From the NCBI GenBank assembly GCA_003116995.1, contig BDSL01000157.1:62001-126000 (forward strand): 64,000 bases of DNA, written 5' to 3'. Source of the DNA: Yamagishiella unicocca (Eukaryota; Chlorophyta; Chlorophyceae; Chlamydomonadales; Volvocaceae). Both the position numbers and the translations under genes were made by a program. The notes beneath the pieces are model-generated. The model was given only the letters and a program-made list of their open reading frames with translations. It ran no database searches and was not told the origin of the DNA. Below are positions 23,674 to 36,130 of the stretch, one piece after another. Position 1 is the stretch's first letter; each line of letters starts with the position of its first letter.

Positions 23674-26600
23674 TCACGCCGCAAGCACCTGCTCCAGCGT
23701 CGCCATGCGGCGCATCACCGCCGCCGCCGAGCGCAGCAGCGGCAGGACCATCAGCGCCCCGGTCCCCTCACCCAGCCGCAAACCCATGTCCAACACCGCC
23801 GGCGTGGGCCGGGCCCCATCGGCAGGTGCCGCTGCTGCCCCCCTGACGCCGCCCTGGCCGTCAGCGCCGCCGCCTCCCTCCTGGTCGCCGCAGCCGCCAA
23901 GCACGTGGGGCAGCAGTGGGATGGTGCCCAGCAGCGCCGACAGCAGCAGCGCCGCGCCGTGCTCCGAGCTGCGGTGCGACAGCACAAGCACGCGACCCAC
24001 GCGGCGCGGGTCGTGCGCGAAGGCGGCCAGGGCGGCGGCGCCTGTCCAGGGAGGGAAGGGAGTTGGAGCGCAACAGCACACGTGCCGGCAGTGTGGTCGG
24101 GCTGGGGGGTACGGGCTGGGGGGCATGCGAGGAAAGCCCGTGGGTCGGCACTGACTGCGCGCCCGGGGGGCGAGGGGCCGGCTGCGCGCCCAGGAGATGG
24201 CCCCAACGAGGTGCGGACCAAGCCCTGTGCCCGCGCCCGCACATTTCGGCCGCGGAGACAGTCCAAGGCCAGCCCATTGCTAATACACCCACGAAACCCG
24301 CCTCCCGCGCGGCCGGCACGGGTCTTCCTCGCAATCTCCCGCTCGGCCAGCACACCCGTGTTGAGGTGCCCTGGGTGCCGGGGTCCCTGCGGCCCCCTCG
24401 GGGCACGCGGACTCCGTTGCAATCTGGCCAGCAGGCAGCCAAGATCGGAACTCTCATGGCCCGACCTCCCACCGCCCCCCCCTCCGTCCCCCCCGTCATT
24501 CTCCTTCTTCTGCTCCGACGGACCTGACGGTCCGCGGGTCTCCTCGCTCCCCCCCCCGGCCCCGCATTCCAGATACCCCGCTGCCCCCCCCTCCCCGGCC
24601 TACCGCTGATGAAGCCGTCCACCACCACGGGCAGCCCCAACCGCGCCGCCTCCAGCGCCGCCCCCGCCATGGCCGCCAGCTCGAGCCCGCCCACTGCCCG
24701 CAGTGCGCCCAGAGCGCCCCCGCCCGCCAGCAGCTCGGAGTTTACCTCGAGCGCCTCAGCCACTGCGGACCGCTTGGCCTCCAGGCCGTCGTCGCTCACT
24801 CCTGCCATTTGCGTTCCGAGGGTTATTTTGAAGAGGCCGCGTTCAAATGGTGGGTTGGGGAAGGACAGGGCAATGCATGGTCGGGAAAGTGTTCGTAGTG
24901 TTCTGCAGCCCTCGAGAGACTCGGTGCTGGTGATCACAGGCGCCACACGAGGGGTCACGGCGCGACCTCCTTCACTGGGTAAGTCGCGACCTCCCCCGTC
25001 GGACTGGGAGGCAGCGAGGTAGCGTGCCTATTAGGGACAGCGGCGCGAATTGTCGCACGCACGCAATCGGATAGGACACAGCTTTCTTCGCACGTTACCT
25101 GGTTGGGCCGTGAAAAGTTATGAAGGACTGTAGTCGTGTGGTAAACCCAGGTGGTAAACCCGTGCATCCGTGCGTCTCCTAGATGCCGTGCCTCGTCCGC
25201 CGGCAGCTCGCAGAAGGACATGCCCCCTCACTGCCCCCACCTGCCCCCACCTGTCCCACGCCCGCACACGTCCTCCGGCGCTGCGCCCGTCAGCGCAGCC
25301 AGCAGCGCCGCGGCGGCTGTCGTGTTGCCTGCGGTGTCACGCCAGCAGCATGGCACGTGCGGGTGGCGGGGAGGGCGGTGCGGTGAGCGGGGTCCGCGGG
25401 ACCGGAAACAAAGCCGAAGGGGGACGCTTGCGTCCCCTAGGGGGGACATGGGGGGTGCGGCCCACAAACCCCGGAGGCGCCAGGGCCATGCAGGTGGACT
25501 TCCAGGGAGCCACCCCTCACACCCGCCACCTCCCGGAGGTTGACTCCTCCCTCTGATTTCACCTGTCGCTGCACGAGAAGCCACCTAGGCCTTTGAAAGG
25601 GGATAGAGAGGAATAGGAAACCCGTTGACGGGATATCAAGAGATCAGGAAAACCGACGAAAGGTTTGGAAAGCTCGTTTGTGGTTGCTTGCAGAAGGTCC
25701 TGGTTTAGGTGCCCCACAACACCGAAGGACGAGTCCGGCCCAGGCTGCTGTCTCGCCCAGGCAAAACTCCAACAGAGAACAAAGACCTGGTTTGCGGAAC
25801 GTTTTGACGGCGCGTTTGGGGTTGCATGGTGGAGAACTTGGTGAATTGTCTGGACACGCTAGGTAGGGCGAGACTGGTCGGAGCCCGGTGGGGGTGGGGT
25901 GGAGGACTCGGGCGCAGCAGGCAGCTGCTAGCCCGGGGGCCTACCGCTGCGCTGGGCGACAGCCGCTCGCAGCGGATGCCCCGCGCAGGGGGCTGTTCGC
26001 CCCTTGGCTCAGACGCCGCTTCGCTCCCAGCAGCGCCCTCGCCACCGACCCACCGACCCCGGGTCGGCGACCCGCCCATCCACACCAGCGTGCTTCGTCA
26101 CAGGCACGACCACCGCCGCCGCGCACCACACGGCAGGCAAGCCAGCGAACCGAGGAAGCTGGTCCAGGGTGGGCCTTTCCCCCTAACTCTGTAGACGGAG
26201 ACCCTGTGCCTGCATCCTCCCCCCCGGTCATTCGCGGCTAGTTTCTGCCCTCCGTTTCCTATGTCGTGTAACGGGGTCTACTCGCCCCCCATGGACCGCC
26301 ATCTTCACCGCCTTGGTTCGTCAGCCGTGGATTCGCGGATTCTCCTTAGAACCCCCCCGCCACGTGCTCAAAGTCGGGTGTCGCGCAGCAGCAGTGACAG
26401 CCCTTCAACTCCCGCCTGTTGCCGGATCCGCGGGTCATCCAACTCTACAAGGGCACCCGCGCCGCTCGTCCAGCACCCACGCACCTATGCCGACCTCGCC
26501 CAGGCAGATGACACTTGATCGCCAATCGTCCGGCAAAGGGCCGTCACCACCGGCGCCGCCAGCCCCCTCCTCGCCGCTGCCGCCGCCGCCAGCCTCCTGG

Positions 26601-27920
26601 CCCACCCCGCCGGGTGCTGCTGCGGCGGTGTCTATCCCGCGCACGGCAACCTGTACGGCATCGGCCCCCGTCTGCAGCGCCGCCGCCAGCTCATCCTCCG
26701 TCATGGCCGGTCCCACCAGCATGTTGCCGCTGCCGCCGACCCTCACCTGGCACATCCACAGACGCCAGCACGGCCAGACGGGCGGTCAGGGGGGAGACGG
26801 CGGCGTCAAATGGCCTGGGTGGCGGGGCCAGGGGGCCTCACGCCTCGTACCGGGCAGCCCTGAAGCCCATCCACCTCACACCTCATACAGCACACCCCAC
26901 GGCTCGCACCCCACACCTCACGCAGCGGCGAAACGCCTAGGGCGGGCTCGCCCCCAGCGTTGGAGTGGTCCTGCCACCTTTCGTTGAACGTTTCCGTAGC
27001 ATGTACGATATTTTGCCGGCGCTTTCCCCCAGTGCCGGCGCACATACCCGTCGTTGAGGCGGCCGACAGCAGTGCCCTCCCCCCCCGTACACCTTCATGC
27101 CACCCCCTGGTATACCTGGTATTCTTCTATGCGCTAGTATTATGTTTATCCTCAGTTTACGGACGCACGCTCTCGTAGTTGCCCCTCACCCTGTCCGCCA
27201 ATACCTTGCGGTGCATGACGGCTATTTGTGTTTGCCACTCCGGCGCTGCCGCTGACCCCCGCCCAGACTCGTCCGCCGCTGCAGGCGTTGCCGCGGTCCG
27301 TGGTGGAGGGTGCGCATCCGTCACATCCGCCGCCAGACCCACATCCACCGCCAGCAGCGTCGAGCAGCCGTTGGCCGCGCACAGTACGGCGCTGGCAGCC
27401 TGGCCACGTACGACAGCGCGGAAGACAGGCGCCGAAACCTGCGGGCGATGGTGGAAGGTGTACGTCGTGTGCTGTGTGTTTGGTGCGGAGTTGCAGGTTC
27501 CGGGAGAACCCGTGGGGGTATGAGAACGTGGGGGCGGCACAAGGACGTCTGATGGCGTGATGAGATTTATAGGTTTTGCAGTTTGCTAGAAGAATTGATC
27601 AGAGAAGTATGAAGGATCAAGCATATTGCATGCGTGTCGTGCGTCGGGCAGCTTCAGCGTGGACAACCTACCGCACGGGGGAAGGCGCTGATCTCTGGTC
27701 GTGCCGCTGCAATGCCATGGTCAGCGCCGAAAACTAGGAGGCATGCGCGGCCCACTCGCGGCGACAAGGTGCGCTGCAACGCTGCCAACCGGCACGCCAA
27801 CGCCTCCAGCACGCCGAGCGAGCCGACGGGTTTGGCCTTGGAATCCATCTCTGCTTTGCCACGAGCCATCCAGTCGCAATAATCCAACTCGGCCTGCATT
27901 GCGCCATCGTCGGCCGGCAT
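23674..27920 (-). CDS. cobT: nicotinate-nucleotide:dimethylbenzimidazole phosphoribosyltransferase (CobT)
   Basis: Six exons, 467 residues: 27920-27672, 27438-27190, 26746-26485, 25328-25251, 24801-24604, 24041-23674, all GT-AG with matching phases. CobT activates the lower-ligand base (5,6-dimethylbenzimidazole) as the alpha-ribotide used to build or remodel the cobalamin nucleotide loop. Visible family motifs in order: KPVGSLGVLE (about 30-39), VFGADHGIAA, VSAPVFRAVVRGQAA, GNMLVGPAMTEDEL, LGEVGIGNTTAAAALLAALTG (247-267), CGRGTG, VGGLELAAMAGA, LPVVVDGFISG, LSHRSSEHGA and LRLGEGTGA, whose Glu near 437 is the proposed catalytic base. A Gly/Ala/Glu-rich insert near residues 205-235 explains the extra length over the roughly 350-residue bacterial enzyme. 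No transit peptide is evident. Algae that cannot make B12 de novo can use CobT to salvage or remodel pseudocobalamin. Divergent from the inositol polyphosphate kinase gene. Confidence 0.95.
24127..24155 (+). repeat. family A repeat copy in CobT intron
   Basis: Reads GAGGAAAGCCCGTGGGTCGG then CACTGA. It is antisense to CobT, lies inside the intron 24042-24603 and matches only the core of the family. Confidence 0.7.
26293..26347 (-). repeat. family B repeat copy in CobT intron
   Basis: Minus strand GAGAATCCGCGAATCCACGG then CTGACGAACCAAGGCGG, in the same orientation as CobT transcription, inside the intron 25329-26484. Confidence 0.75.
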
Positions 27921-28301
27921 TCCTCAGCACGGACTCTTAACGTGCAGTACCCCGGCAGTTGGATCTAGGACTCAAGCGGCACGCGATTGAGGAGTGGCTA
28001 GTAGAAGGAGATCCATTTAGTGCATCGTGCGCCCTGCAGATGTCGCGCAACGTTGGTGGCCTTCCCAGCTGTAGGTTTCGGTGCTGCGGTCTCATGTGTA
28101 CCTACCCCATAATCGCCATATTCCACAAATCCCGCTGCTGAAACCTGCAGTATTATACTTCAGCACATATAGGACAGTCGCATACTCTGCATTACGCAGA
28201 CGCAACATACTTTAACTGACACAGGTTGCGTAGGCAAAGCTCCCATAGTCATCGCTTGGATAAATTTGTGGCTTTTATACCTCCTTGGTTTAGTAGAAAA
28301 A
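27921..28301. promoter_or_regulatory. shared upstream region of cobT and IPK
   Basis: 381 bp between divergent start codons. Markedly AT-richer than its flanks, with a CACATATAGG stretch near 28161 that could act as a weak TATA-like element. I saw no base-paired riboswitch-like element, so no B12 riboswitch claim is made. Confidence 0.5.
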
Positions 28302-31300
28302 ATGAGCAAGCAACCAACGCTGAATAGGTGGCACTCCAAGCACTATGTCGGGGTTGAGGTCGCCGGATCGTCGGCAGCGCCAGAGTTAAAACCATGCGAG
28401 CACCAAGCTGGGGGCCACTTCGCTTCAGGTTTGTTATGCGGTTGTGGGGGCTGCGCTTTCAGGTATGGCTCAGCTCACACATTGATGGTTATCCTCAGGC
28501 AAGGATGCTGCCACGTTCGTGGATAGCTCAGGAAAGTTCTATAAATTGTTTCAGGTGAGCTCTTAATGTTGTGGTGCAGAGTTGTTGTCATCTCCTTGCA
28601 ACGTGCGTGCGCTGAACAAACTGGCGTATGCAGGATGATGTCCGCGGCGGCCGGGAAGCCAGCGTCTACGAGCTCATCTTCGGCGAAAGCGAGGCGGAGG
28701 TGCAAAAGGAGGACATGGTACAGCTTCGCCAGTTTGTACCAAAGTATTGTAAGTCGCTGTCTGGCACCACGTACTGTGTTTTATCCCGCCACGGTATCCT
28801 CAAGTGCCATCTTCAATCGCCCCATGCTTTCCTTTCTGTATCCGCTGCTGCTCATGCCAAAAGCACACATCGCAACGGAGCGTATCGCTATGACAACTCC
28901 ATTAACATGTTAAGCGACGGCTTGCGTTGCACGTGGCTATTAGCCCTAGCATAGGCCACCGACGGCGCCTCTTGGCTTCGGACATGTGTTTTGGAGCTAT
29001 GTGGCTCGACAGTCCTGATGATGTTAGCGAATCACTTGTTCCACAGTCCGGGATTTGCGATCACCGGTCAGAGAGTTATGGGCTCTATATCATCGGTTAC
29101 CGTATTCGCATGCCTCGCCACGCATCACCCCGGTTGAGGTTTCCCTAAGGTGCTTCCACTTTGTTGGTATGGCACAGCAAGCATCGGGTACTACCTGCAA
29201 GTCAGCGCCTTGTGACGCGAACCCGAACATGGTCATCTGCTATGTGCGGTCCAATCCTAACGATACACTTTGTCCGGGCGACTCCTCACGTGTCGGTGTG
29301 GTTTGTGAGTGTCTTCGCTCTTTTGCAGCTCAGTTCTACACGGTAAACGGGCACGCGCGTTGATGACGTGGAAACGTTTTTAAACGGACATATGGATTGC
29401 CTTCATGCCATACCCTAGCTGTTTGACACCTTTCCGAACGGCCGCTACTTCCGGTTATGTCGTTAGCAAGCTGACTTGCCCTCCTGCCCCATGCCCGTCC
29501 TCGCATGGATCCATAGTCGGCACCATTGTGACCGGGGACAAGAAGCTCCTGGCCCTGCAGGACACGTGCAGCGCCTACAGCAAGCCGTGTGTGCTGGACG
29601 CCAAGGTGCGGCGCCAGTTGCGGGTGGTATCGAATGAGGGATGAGATAGCTTAGGGCTATTTCGTCGGCAATGGAACTTTGGGTTACGGGGGCAGACACG
29701 GGGCCGCCATACGATAGTGCAGGCAGCACGGGACTGACGAATTTTAGGCAGGCCGACCAGCATCTCCCCCAGCCACGGCACCAACGTTCGCGACGTCGCG
29801 AACCGTTGGGCCCAAGTGGAACGGCCCCATCGACCATGCCCCCAAACGCCAACGGCACATAGGCGACACTTGGTGCGAAGCAAGCCTACCGACCATCCAA
29901 TAGGTACTTTGCGATACGGTGTCGTTTCGCTGATTGTGCGCATCGTTTGCAAGTCAAGCCTCTGGGTGAACTGGCACAGCTATTTTTCAACCGGCCGCTG
30001 ACGGTATACTGTATTCGCGCAGCCTCGGACAGCCATAGTACACATGTGCAAAGCCAGTACATGGGCATTGGCCAAGGAGTGCTCCGGAACCTGCAAATGC
30101 GGCCGTGCAGATTCCGAATGGCGAGCATGGCACTTGAAGTTACGCTTCGTGGGCGCCCGGTAATACGCGAACAGCCCCTGACATGGATAAACTTGAAAGG
30201 GCCACCTTGAATACGTGACGTGTTGGCTCCCGGGTCAGTCGCGCTGTGCATGGGCCCCCTGAAGTACATGGCTTAACTTGTATCGTTTGCGTGCCCTGAG
30301 ACTTCCGTAGCTGCCCTCCTGTTGCGCAGATGGGCCTTAGCACAATCTACGAGTGGGCGGACGAGAAGTACAAGAAGAAGAACGGGTGAGTCAGCGGCTA
30401 TGTAGGCTCGACGAGTGGCGGCATCACTGAGAGGAGTGTACGCACCTGTAGTGCCTCAAATACGTACTTGTGCGACATCTAGTCTAGTACTGCAGGTCTC
30501 GCTGCGAACACGTTTTCGTGTCCCACCATGGTTCAATGGGTGCTGACAACACCGGCCCCGATTGTTCCGCTTGGTCACATGACGCTACCGCTTGCCCTGC
30601 CTCCTGAAATCCGTTGCACCTTACCACTCGCACCCTGTCCCTCCATGCTCGTCCTCGCGTGCCCGGAAAGAGGGCGGGAGGCATGTGAGTCTGGTGACAC
30701 GGGCGCCGCACCGCTTAAACTCGCTGCCAGGGCCATCCTTTCTCTTGCAGCCGCCCGACGCCGTTCCCACCTTTGCGCTGCCCCACCTGCAGCAACAAGG
30801 ACCAGGAGACCACGCAGTCCAGGCTGGGCTTCCGCATTACGGGCTTCAAGGCATGGCAGCAGGGCGAGGGCGAGTACTTCGTGGCGGACCGCGTGTATGG
30901 CAAGGATCTTCAGCCCGAGACGATGCCAGCTGCTCTCGCCAAGTTCGCCAGCAACGGTATGGCTAGGGAAGCTGGTGGCAAGGCGGGGTGCTTGGTCGAT
31001 ACGGGGACCACTGCAGGAGCCCGGGGGCGGCGCACAACTCGCCGATGCAAGGGAACGTGAAATGAAATGCTGGGGATAAGGGTTGCAGGGCTGTCGCCGA
31101 GCTGTAGGGTGCGTGCTTTGCGTTCCGGGCAGGAGGAGTGGGCACGACGAGCGAGGTGCTGATCTTGATACACGGAGGCAGGACGGTTATCCGCAGCACA
31201 CATATGAGGGCGTCAGCTTTCGATTGCTGGTATCGCCGCTGTTCCGACAGCCAACATCCGTTTTTGTTTGTATTCGACTGTGACTGCAAGAGCGACCGTC

Positions 31301-31669
31301 TGAATCAGTTGGGCCTGGATGCCCCCGTTCGCTTCCCGCCTGAAACCCTGTGATGCTCCACGCCGATCCGCGGCTGCAGGGTCTCTACACCCCCGCGATG
31401 TGTACGGCGGGCCCAACGGCGCCGTGGCCAAGATCCGCTCGCTGCAGTCATGGTTTGAGTCGCAGAGAAGCCTTGTTTTTTACGCGGCAAGCATCCTAAT
31501 CATCTACGAGGGCACAGCCACGCGGGCCGAGGACGCAAACGTCACCATCCAATTTATCGACTTCGCACACACGTTTCCGAGCAAAGGGAAGCCTGACGAC
31601 AACGTGCTGCCGGGTGTCAAGACCCTGGCGGACATGCTTGAACATGTGGGGAACGGCGAGGGTCAGTGA
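28302..31669 (+). CDS. IPK2: inositol polyphosphate kinase (IPK/IPMK family)
   Basis: Seven exons, 312 residues: 28302-28428, 28499-28554, 28634-28748, 29517-29605, 30330-30385, 30751-30956, 31380-31669; all junctions GT-AG and in phase. The family phosphorylates soluble inositol phosphates (IP3 to IP5 in the IPMK branch). Seen in order: the N-terminal CEHQAGGH element, GKFYKLFQ, the FVPKYFGT strand, the signature PCVLDAKMG (PxxxDxKxG, near 123-131, split by an intron between K and M), LGFRITGFKAW and, near the end, the metal-binding IQFIDFAHTFP with DFAH at about 277-280. The length is typical of plant IPK2 and fungal ARG82-like enzymes. I infer the multikinase branch from size; substrate choice cannot be read from sequence. 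In algae and plants these enzymes feed inositol-pyrophosphate signalling of phosphate and carbon status. Confidence 0.92.
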
Positions 31670-32315
31670 GACCGCAGGCAGAGATTTTCTGTTGATAAGG
31701 TTCGGGTGCTCGCCATGTTGTGGGAATGAGCAAATGGCTACTGCCCAGACTTGTCGGTATGCGAGCGTACATGTGTCAGGCTTCTAACCATCAGCAGGAG
31801 CGCATGGCCGTGCGAAGCGTGTGGGGCCTTGCTAAGGGTGCTCAATGGGCTCCAGGGGACTCCAGTTACGTTTGTAGCACCTGCTTACCAAAAAATGCCG
31901 AGACACCGTTTGGCGTCGGAGGATGTTTTGGTGCCGCATATCATGCCTGCATGCGGATGTTTTCCTATCCTCGCTTCATGAAGCATGTGCATGCATGGCA
32001 CTACTGTCACTGATTTTACTCTTGTCCTGAAATAACTTGGAGCAGTGATCATGCTTAACTGTGCCGTAAAAGTCGTCGAGAATTGCTGGGTGAGTTTTGT
32101 GCAGTCTGATGCACGGCAGGTGCCACCAGGTTACTAGGCTAATGTGCGGGACTGGTATGCGAGGGGGCCGCATCGCACATTGCAGCTGGCGTGGCGTTAT
32201 GGCGTGTCGCTTTTGGAGCGGCTGTGTGCTCACTTGAGTGAAGTAAATAAAGCGTACGTGCGATCCCGAGGCGCTGAAGACTGGCATGCAGTCCCCAGGG
32301 TGGTGCTGATATCTT

Positions 32316-32320
32316 TGTAA
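32316..32320 (+). terminator. candidate poly(A) signal TGTAA for IPK
   Basis: About 650 nt after the IPK stop codon, only about 36 nt from the opposite-strand TGTAA of the convergent Ycf49-like gene. Confidence 0.5.
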
Positions 32321-32355
32321 GGCTATTATGCGACATCTTAATCCCAACCTCCAAC

Positions 32356-32360
32356 TTACA
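32356..32360 (-). terminator. candidate poly(A) signal TGTAA for the Ycf49-like gene
   Basis: The plus strand reads TTACA, about 680 nt past the stop codon of the minus-strand gene. If both signals are used, the two convergent transcripts end within a few tens of nucleotides of each other. Confidence 0.45.
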
Positions 32361-32980
32361 CTCCCTCTCGCTCTCCTGACGCAACAAACACGCATACAGA
32401 GTTTATATGAGTTAGTTAAAGCGTGTTTATGGGTCCGAAACTCAGCGCCCAGAATTCTACCTTGGCGATACCTTCACGTACGCGCGTAATAGTCACTACC
32501 AAATCAAACCGCATATCTTGCACTGCCCGTGCAGGGAACAGGATACCGAGCTCATTTAAGGACCCGCACGATGGGAAAAACCCTTAGGATGATCCCATCT
32601 GGCGCGACCGCCACCCCAGGTTGCCGCTATCCACTTCGTGTATGGCCGTCGATTACCGTACTCCACGCCTGCCCAGTCCCAACCAACATGAGTTCAAGTC
32701 GCGTCGGACATTCAAGTAGTACGCTAATCAGGAGGTCGAGGCCAGGCTCAGGTTCAGATCATGTCAGGGCCCCGTGTGAGGCCGGGCACAACCAGCACAG
32801 CCGTGCGCCTAGACGCAAGCCCGATCACGCCACCACAAAGACACTTCAACACTCCGCATACAGTTCCAAGTGTGCAAACCTTTGCGCATCACTCCAAAGC
32901 ACATGTAAACACAGGCGTGCCGCACAAAAGGGCGGCGACCGCCCCGTGCTTCAGCGCACTCGCAAGACACCACCAACAAC

Positions 32981-33016
32981 ATCGCCACCACCGCCACCAC
33001 CACCACCACCACCACG
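32981..33016 (+). repeat. ACC microsatellite
   Basis: Nearly perfect ACC repeat with one GCC interruption, immediately 3' of the Ycf49-like stop codon (in its probable 3' UTR, as GGT on the transcript). Confidence 0.9.
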
Positions 33017-33042
33017 ATCCGCTTCACTATCTTAGGGTTACC

Positions 33043-34355
33043 TTATGCTGATGACTTCTCCGCGGCCGCTGCTTCGTAGAGGCGATACGCCGCCCACCAG
33101 AGTGTGCAGTTACCAATGACTGTGAGCGCAGACTGATTTCGCCCGAGTTACGATGGTCAACAAAACACAGGGGGGAACACAGGGATAGAGTATCAGGCAC
33201 TGTGTCGTAGGGATGCATTAGACACGGGGCTTCAGCTCCCAAATGTGCACACCCGTGGACGCACGCTTCCCGCGAGCTACACACCGCCCGCACCCCACGC
33301 TATCCATTGTCCCGCACCCCCAGCCTACTACCGGTATTCCAACCGCGTGGCGCCCAAGCCCGAGCACACAGTGGAATGACGTCACTCAGCAGGGCCGTAT
33401 AGCTCACCTGCACCACCACTAGGAACTCCAGGTCAGGGGAGTTGTAGAAGAAGTGCCAGGTGCAGGCAGCCATGGCAGACCCCAGGCTCGGAATCATTCC
33501 CCAGGCCATGCCCTTCCAGCGCGGGTTGTCCGTAGCCTCCGCGTACTTCCACATGAGGCCCATGGCGGTTGTCCACTCCAGCACGGAGGACACACTGCGC
33601 GCAAGGGCAGGAAGCACACGTACGGGAGTGCACTTTGTGACCGTCATCTGTCGTTTATTTAATGCGCGTGAGGCAGTTGCGCAGCCCCCGCCTGTGAACG
33701 GCACCATCCTTCGCCTCACGCGTATCTACATTTGCAGCGGTGCCGTACCAACCCATCAAGAGATGACTGCGGCCTCCCAAAGACCCCTTCCGCTGCAACC
33801 ATCCACTGGCACTGCAGGTCCTTTTGTCATAAAAGGTAGTTGTGCAAGCAGGGGGCAGTCATTATACGCAGCATTACACGCAGCTCGTCTATGGAGCGAA
33901 AAACGGGGCTGGCAAGACCAGCACTGACAATCCGTGTTTACGCAGGTATCGAGACTTCATAGGGCCCCCCGACGTTCTCCCCAAGGACGCCTGGCGGACG
34001 GGAAAGCTGCATAGGCCCGCCGCCAGTCACCTGTTGATCCGACTTACTGGATGGCCCAAGTAGGGAGGGAAAGGGCGTTGCCAGGCTCCGCATGAATCTC
34101 CAGGGCATGGGCAACGCCTGGCGCCACTAAACTACCACAAGACGCAGCAACTATCAAGGCGCCGACCGCCAGGTACCGATGACCGTGCACCACAGCTGTG
34201 CGGCTGCGCGTCGAGCTGCTGCACGCCTCCGCGTCCGGCTCCACTCCCGCTTGGCACGACGCCGCCCGGGCATTTAGCGAACATTTCGAGTGTATTACAG
34301 TGCGGCGTAACGTTGGTCGGGTCGGTAGTATCCCTCTGCAAGCTGCGAGGCTCAT
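33043..34355 (-). CDS. Ycf49-like DUF2499 plastid membrane protein
   Basis: Three exons, 194 residues: 34355-34048, 33594-33408, 33132-33043, in phase and ending TAA. The conserved core reads ALSLPTWAIHVSSVLEWTT, MGLMWKYAEATDNPRWKGMA, SAMAACTWHFFYN and SALTVIGNCTLWWAAYRLYE, the hallmark of the DUF2499 (Ycf49-like) family found in cyanobacteria and plastids. The first about 60 residues look like a chloroplast transit peptide, and LIVAASCGSLVAPGVAHA just before the core resembles a thylakoid-type hydrophobic signal ending in an AxA site. Two or three hydrophobic segments follow, so a membrane location is expected. The molecular function of the family is not known to me. Convergent with IPK and divergent from RER1. 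Confidence 0.9.
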
Positions 34356-34694
34356 GCTGGAGACGGTAAGGGGGCGAACAAGGACACCGTTCCACTTGAT
34401 CTGATGGCACAAAATTGAAGAAATGTAATATGGAGTTGCAAGGTGAACCGTTCCTGTTGAAACACTTACTTTTGATGCGACATCCGTGTGTAGTACGTCA
34501 TTTCGCTGCATATAGCAGGCAACGCGCACAATGAACGATTTCGCAGAAGCATTGTGAGTACATTGAAGCACTCTCCTCTTCTACTATCATAAGTTACCTC
34601 GCTGTCCTGAAACGCTCGACCTGCCAATACGCAACCGTTGCCGGCGCTCCTCTCCCTCTTTTCCTACTTGTAGAGGTAACACGTATTCCGAAGA
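34356..34694. promoter_or_regulatory. shared upstream region of Ycf49-like gene and RER1
   Basis: 339 bp between two divergent start codons, AT-richer than the genes. No specific promoter motif recognised. Confidence 0.5.
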
Positions 34695-35630
34695 ATGGAT
34701 TCTACCCCCTCAGATAACGCACTAAGCCGGTTAGGTCGACGGCTGAATCAGCGAATTCAATACTTTCTGGACAAAAGCTCACCGCACACTACTGGCCGCT
34801 GGATATGCCTTATACTGGCATTGGTCGCCTACGTGGCGCGGGTCTGGTACCTGCGGGGTGAGAAGCTACAGGTTTATCGCGGATCAGAACGCGGTCATCT
34901 CTGCACAACATAGCAGGAAATGTTTACCGTAGCATTCCGCAATCCTTGATCATGCGCCAGGGTTCTACATCGTGTCCTACGGCTTGGGCATTTACAATCT
35001 GAACTTGGTACTTGGCTTCATAACCCCGCAATTTGACCCGGAGATGGAGGGGCCAGAGTTGCCCACCAAGGCAGACGAGGAGTTTCGACCATTCGTGCGT
35101 AGGCTGCCGGAGTTTAAGTTCTGGTGAGGGTCACTGGGTTGGTGTAGACGGCAGCGCTTAAGTGTATGTGTCAGAGCTCTGTTGGACTACTAAGCGCTGA
35201 CTCCCCCCCGCAGGTATGCTTCCCTAAAGTCCATCCTTCTAGGCACGGGCATGACGTTCTTCACCGTTTTCGACGTGCCGGTATTCTGGCCTATCCTCTT
35301 GCTGTACTGGTTCGTCCTATTCTTCGTTACCATGAAGCGGCAGATCAGGCACATGATCAAACACCGCTATCTCCCATTTTCCTCGGGGAAAAAGGTACGT
35401 GGACTAACCGCGCGTAGGTGGGGTAACGATAAACCACAAGCGGGTGGGGATGGGGAGATTGACATGCAAGTGCAGCTCACATAGGCTGAGTATGAAAGGG
35501 ATGCCGATGCTTCGCTGTACCGAGTGGGTATTCCCCTTACCCCGGCTGCGCTGATTTGAGTCCCTGCCGTGTCCCGACTTCTCCACTGCAGCGGTATGGA
35601 AAGGGTCCGGCCGTGAAGGACTCGAAATAG
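34695..35630 (+). CDS. RER1: RER1, Golgi-to-ER retrieval receptor
   Basis: Four exons, 181 residues: 34695-34857, 34961-35123, 35214-35394, 35592-35630; all in phase. RER1 sits in the cis-Golgi and packages escaped ER membrane proteins into COPI vesicles by reading their transmembrane segments. The sequence shows the whole family pattern: an N-terminal helix with [14 protein letters not shown], a first membrane pair ([36 protein letters not shown]), the loop [20 protein letters not shown] then [12 protein letters not shown], a second pair ([40 protein letters not shown]) and a basic tail [12 protein letters not shown]. Length is normal (about 190). No defects. Confidence 0.97.
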
Positions 35631-36125
35631 CACTCGTCACGGTTGGAGCAGATGCTGGCGCAGTGGCAACAGGCGGTAAAGGCAGCGTGTAGGGTACTGC
35701 GTTGGGTCTTACAATTCTTGACATGAAGTGGGTCAGTTCACTTAGACCGCCTCGGATCCTTAGCGTTTCAGCGGCCGTGCATCATATCGAGGTCCCGGTC
35801 AGCTGGATTGCTGAGAGTAGGTTGATGTCGTGTGACATTAGCGGCACACGTGTGGTGTACCCGTGATAGAGCTGGAAGGGTTCCGGGACACATAGCGGAC
35901 AGCGTGAAGGTTCGAAGAGGGTCGCGCCGCTGAGCTGGAAATCCCTGTGGCATGTTAGTGACCAATGATTTTAGACAGCTGCAAACCGCAGGATTGGTTA
36001 GTTGTGAGCCATTGAGGCTCTCGCCCAGCCTGGACATTTCGGGTGCACCGCAGACATGGATATGCCAGTCCGCGCTCTTGCATGGTGGCCATTCTTGGAC
36101 GCGACAACTACGAGAGTGAACAACC

Positions 36126-36130
36126 TGTAA
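36126..36130 (+). terminator. candidate poly(A) signal TGTAA for RER1
   Basis: First clear TGTAA downstream of RER1, about 495 nt after the stop codon. Confidence 0.4.

Noticed and set aside
27921..28301. B12 riboswitch upstream of cobT
   Set aside because: No B12-box-like conserved element or extended stem structure was visible, and cobalamin riboswitches are not established in algal nuclear genes.
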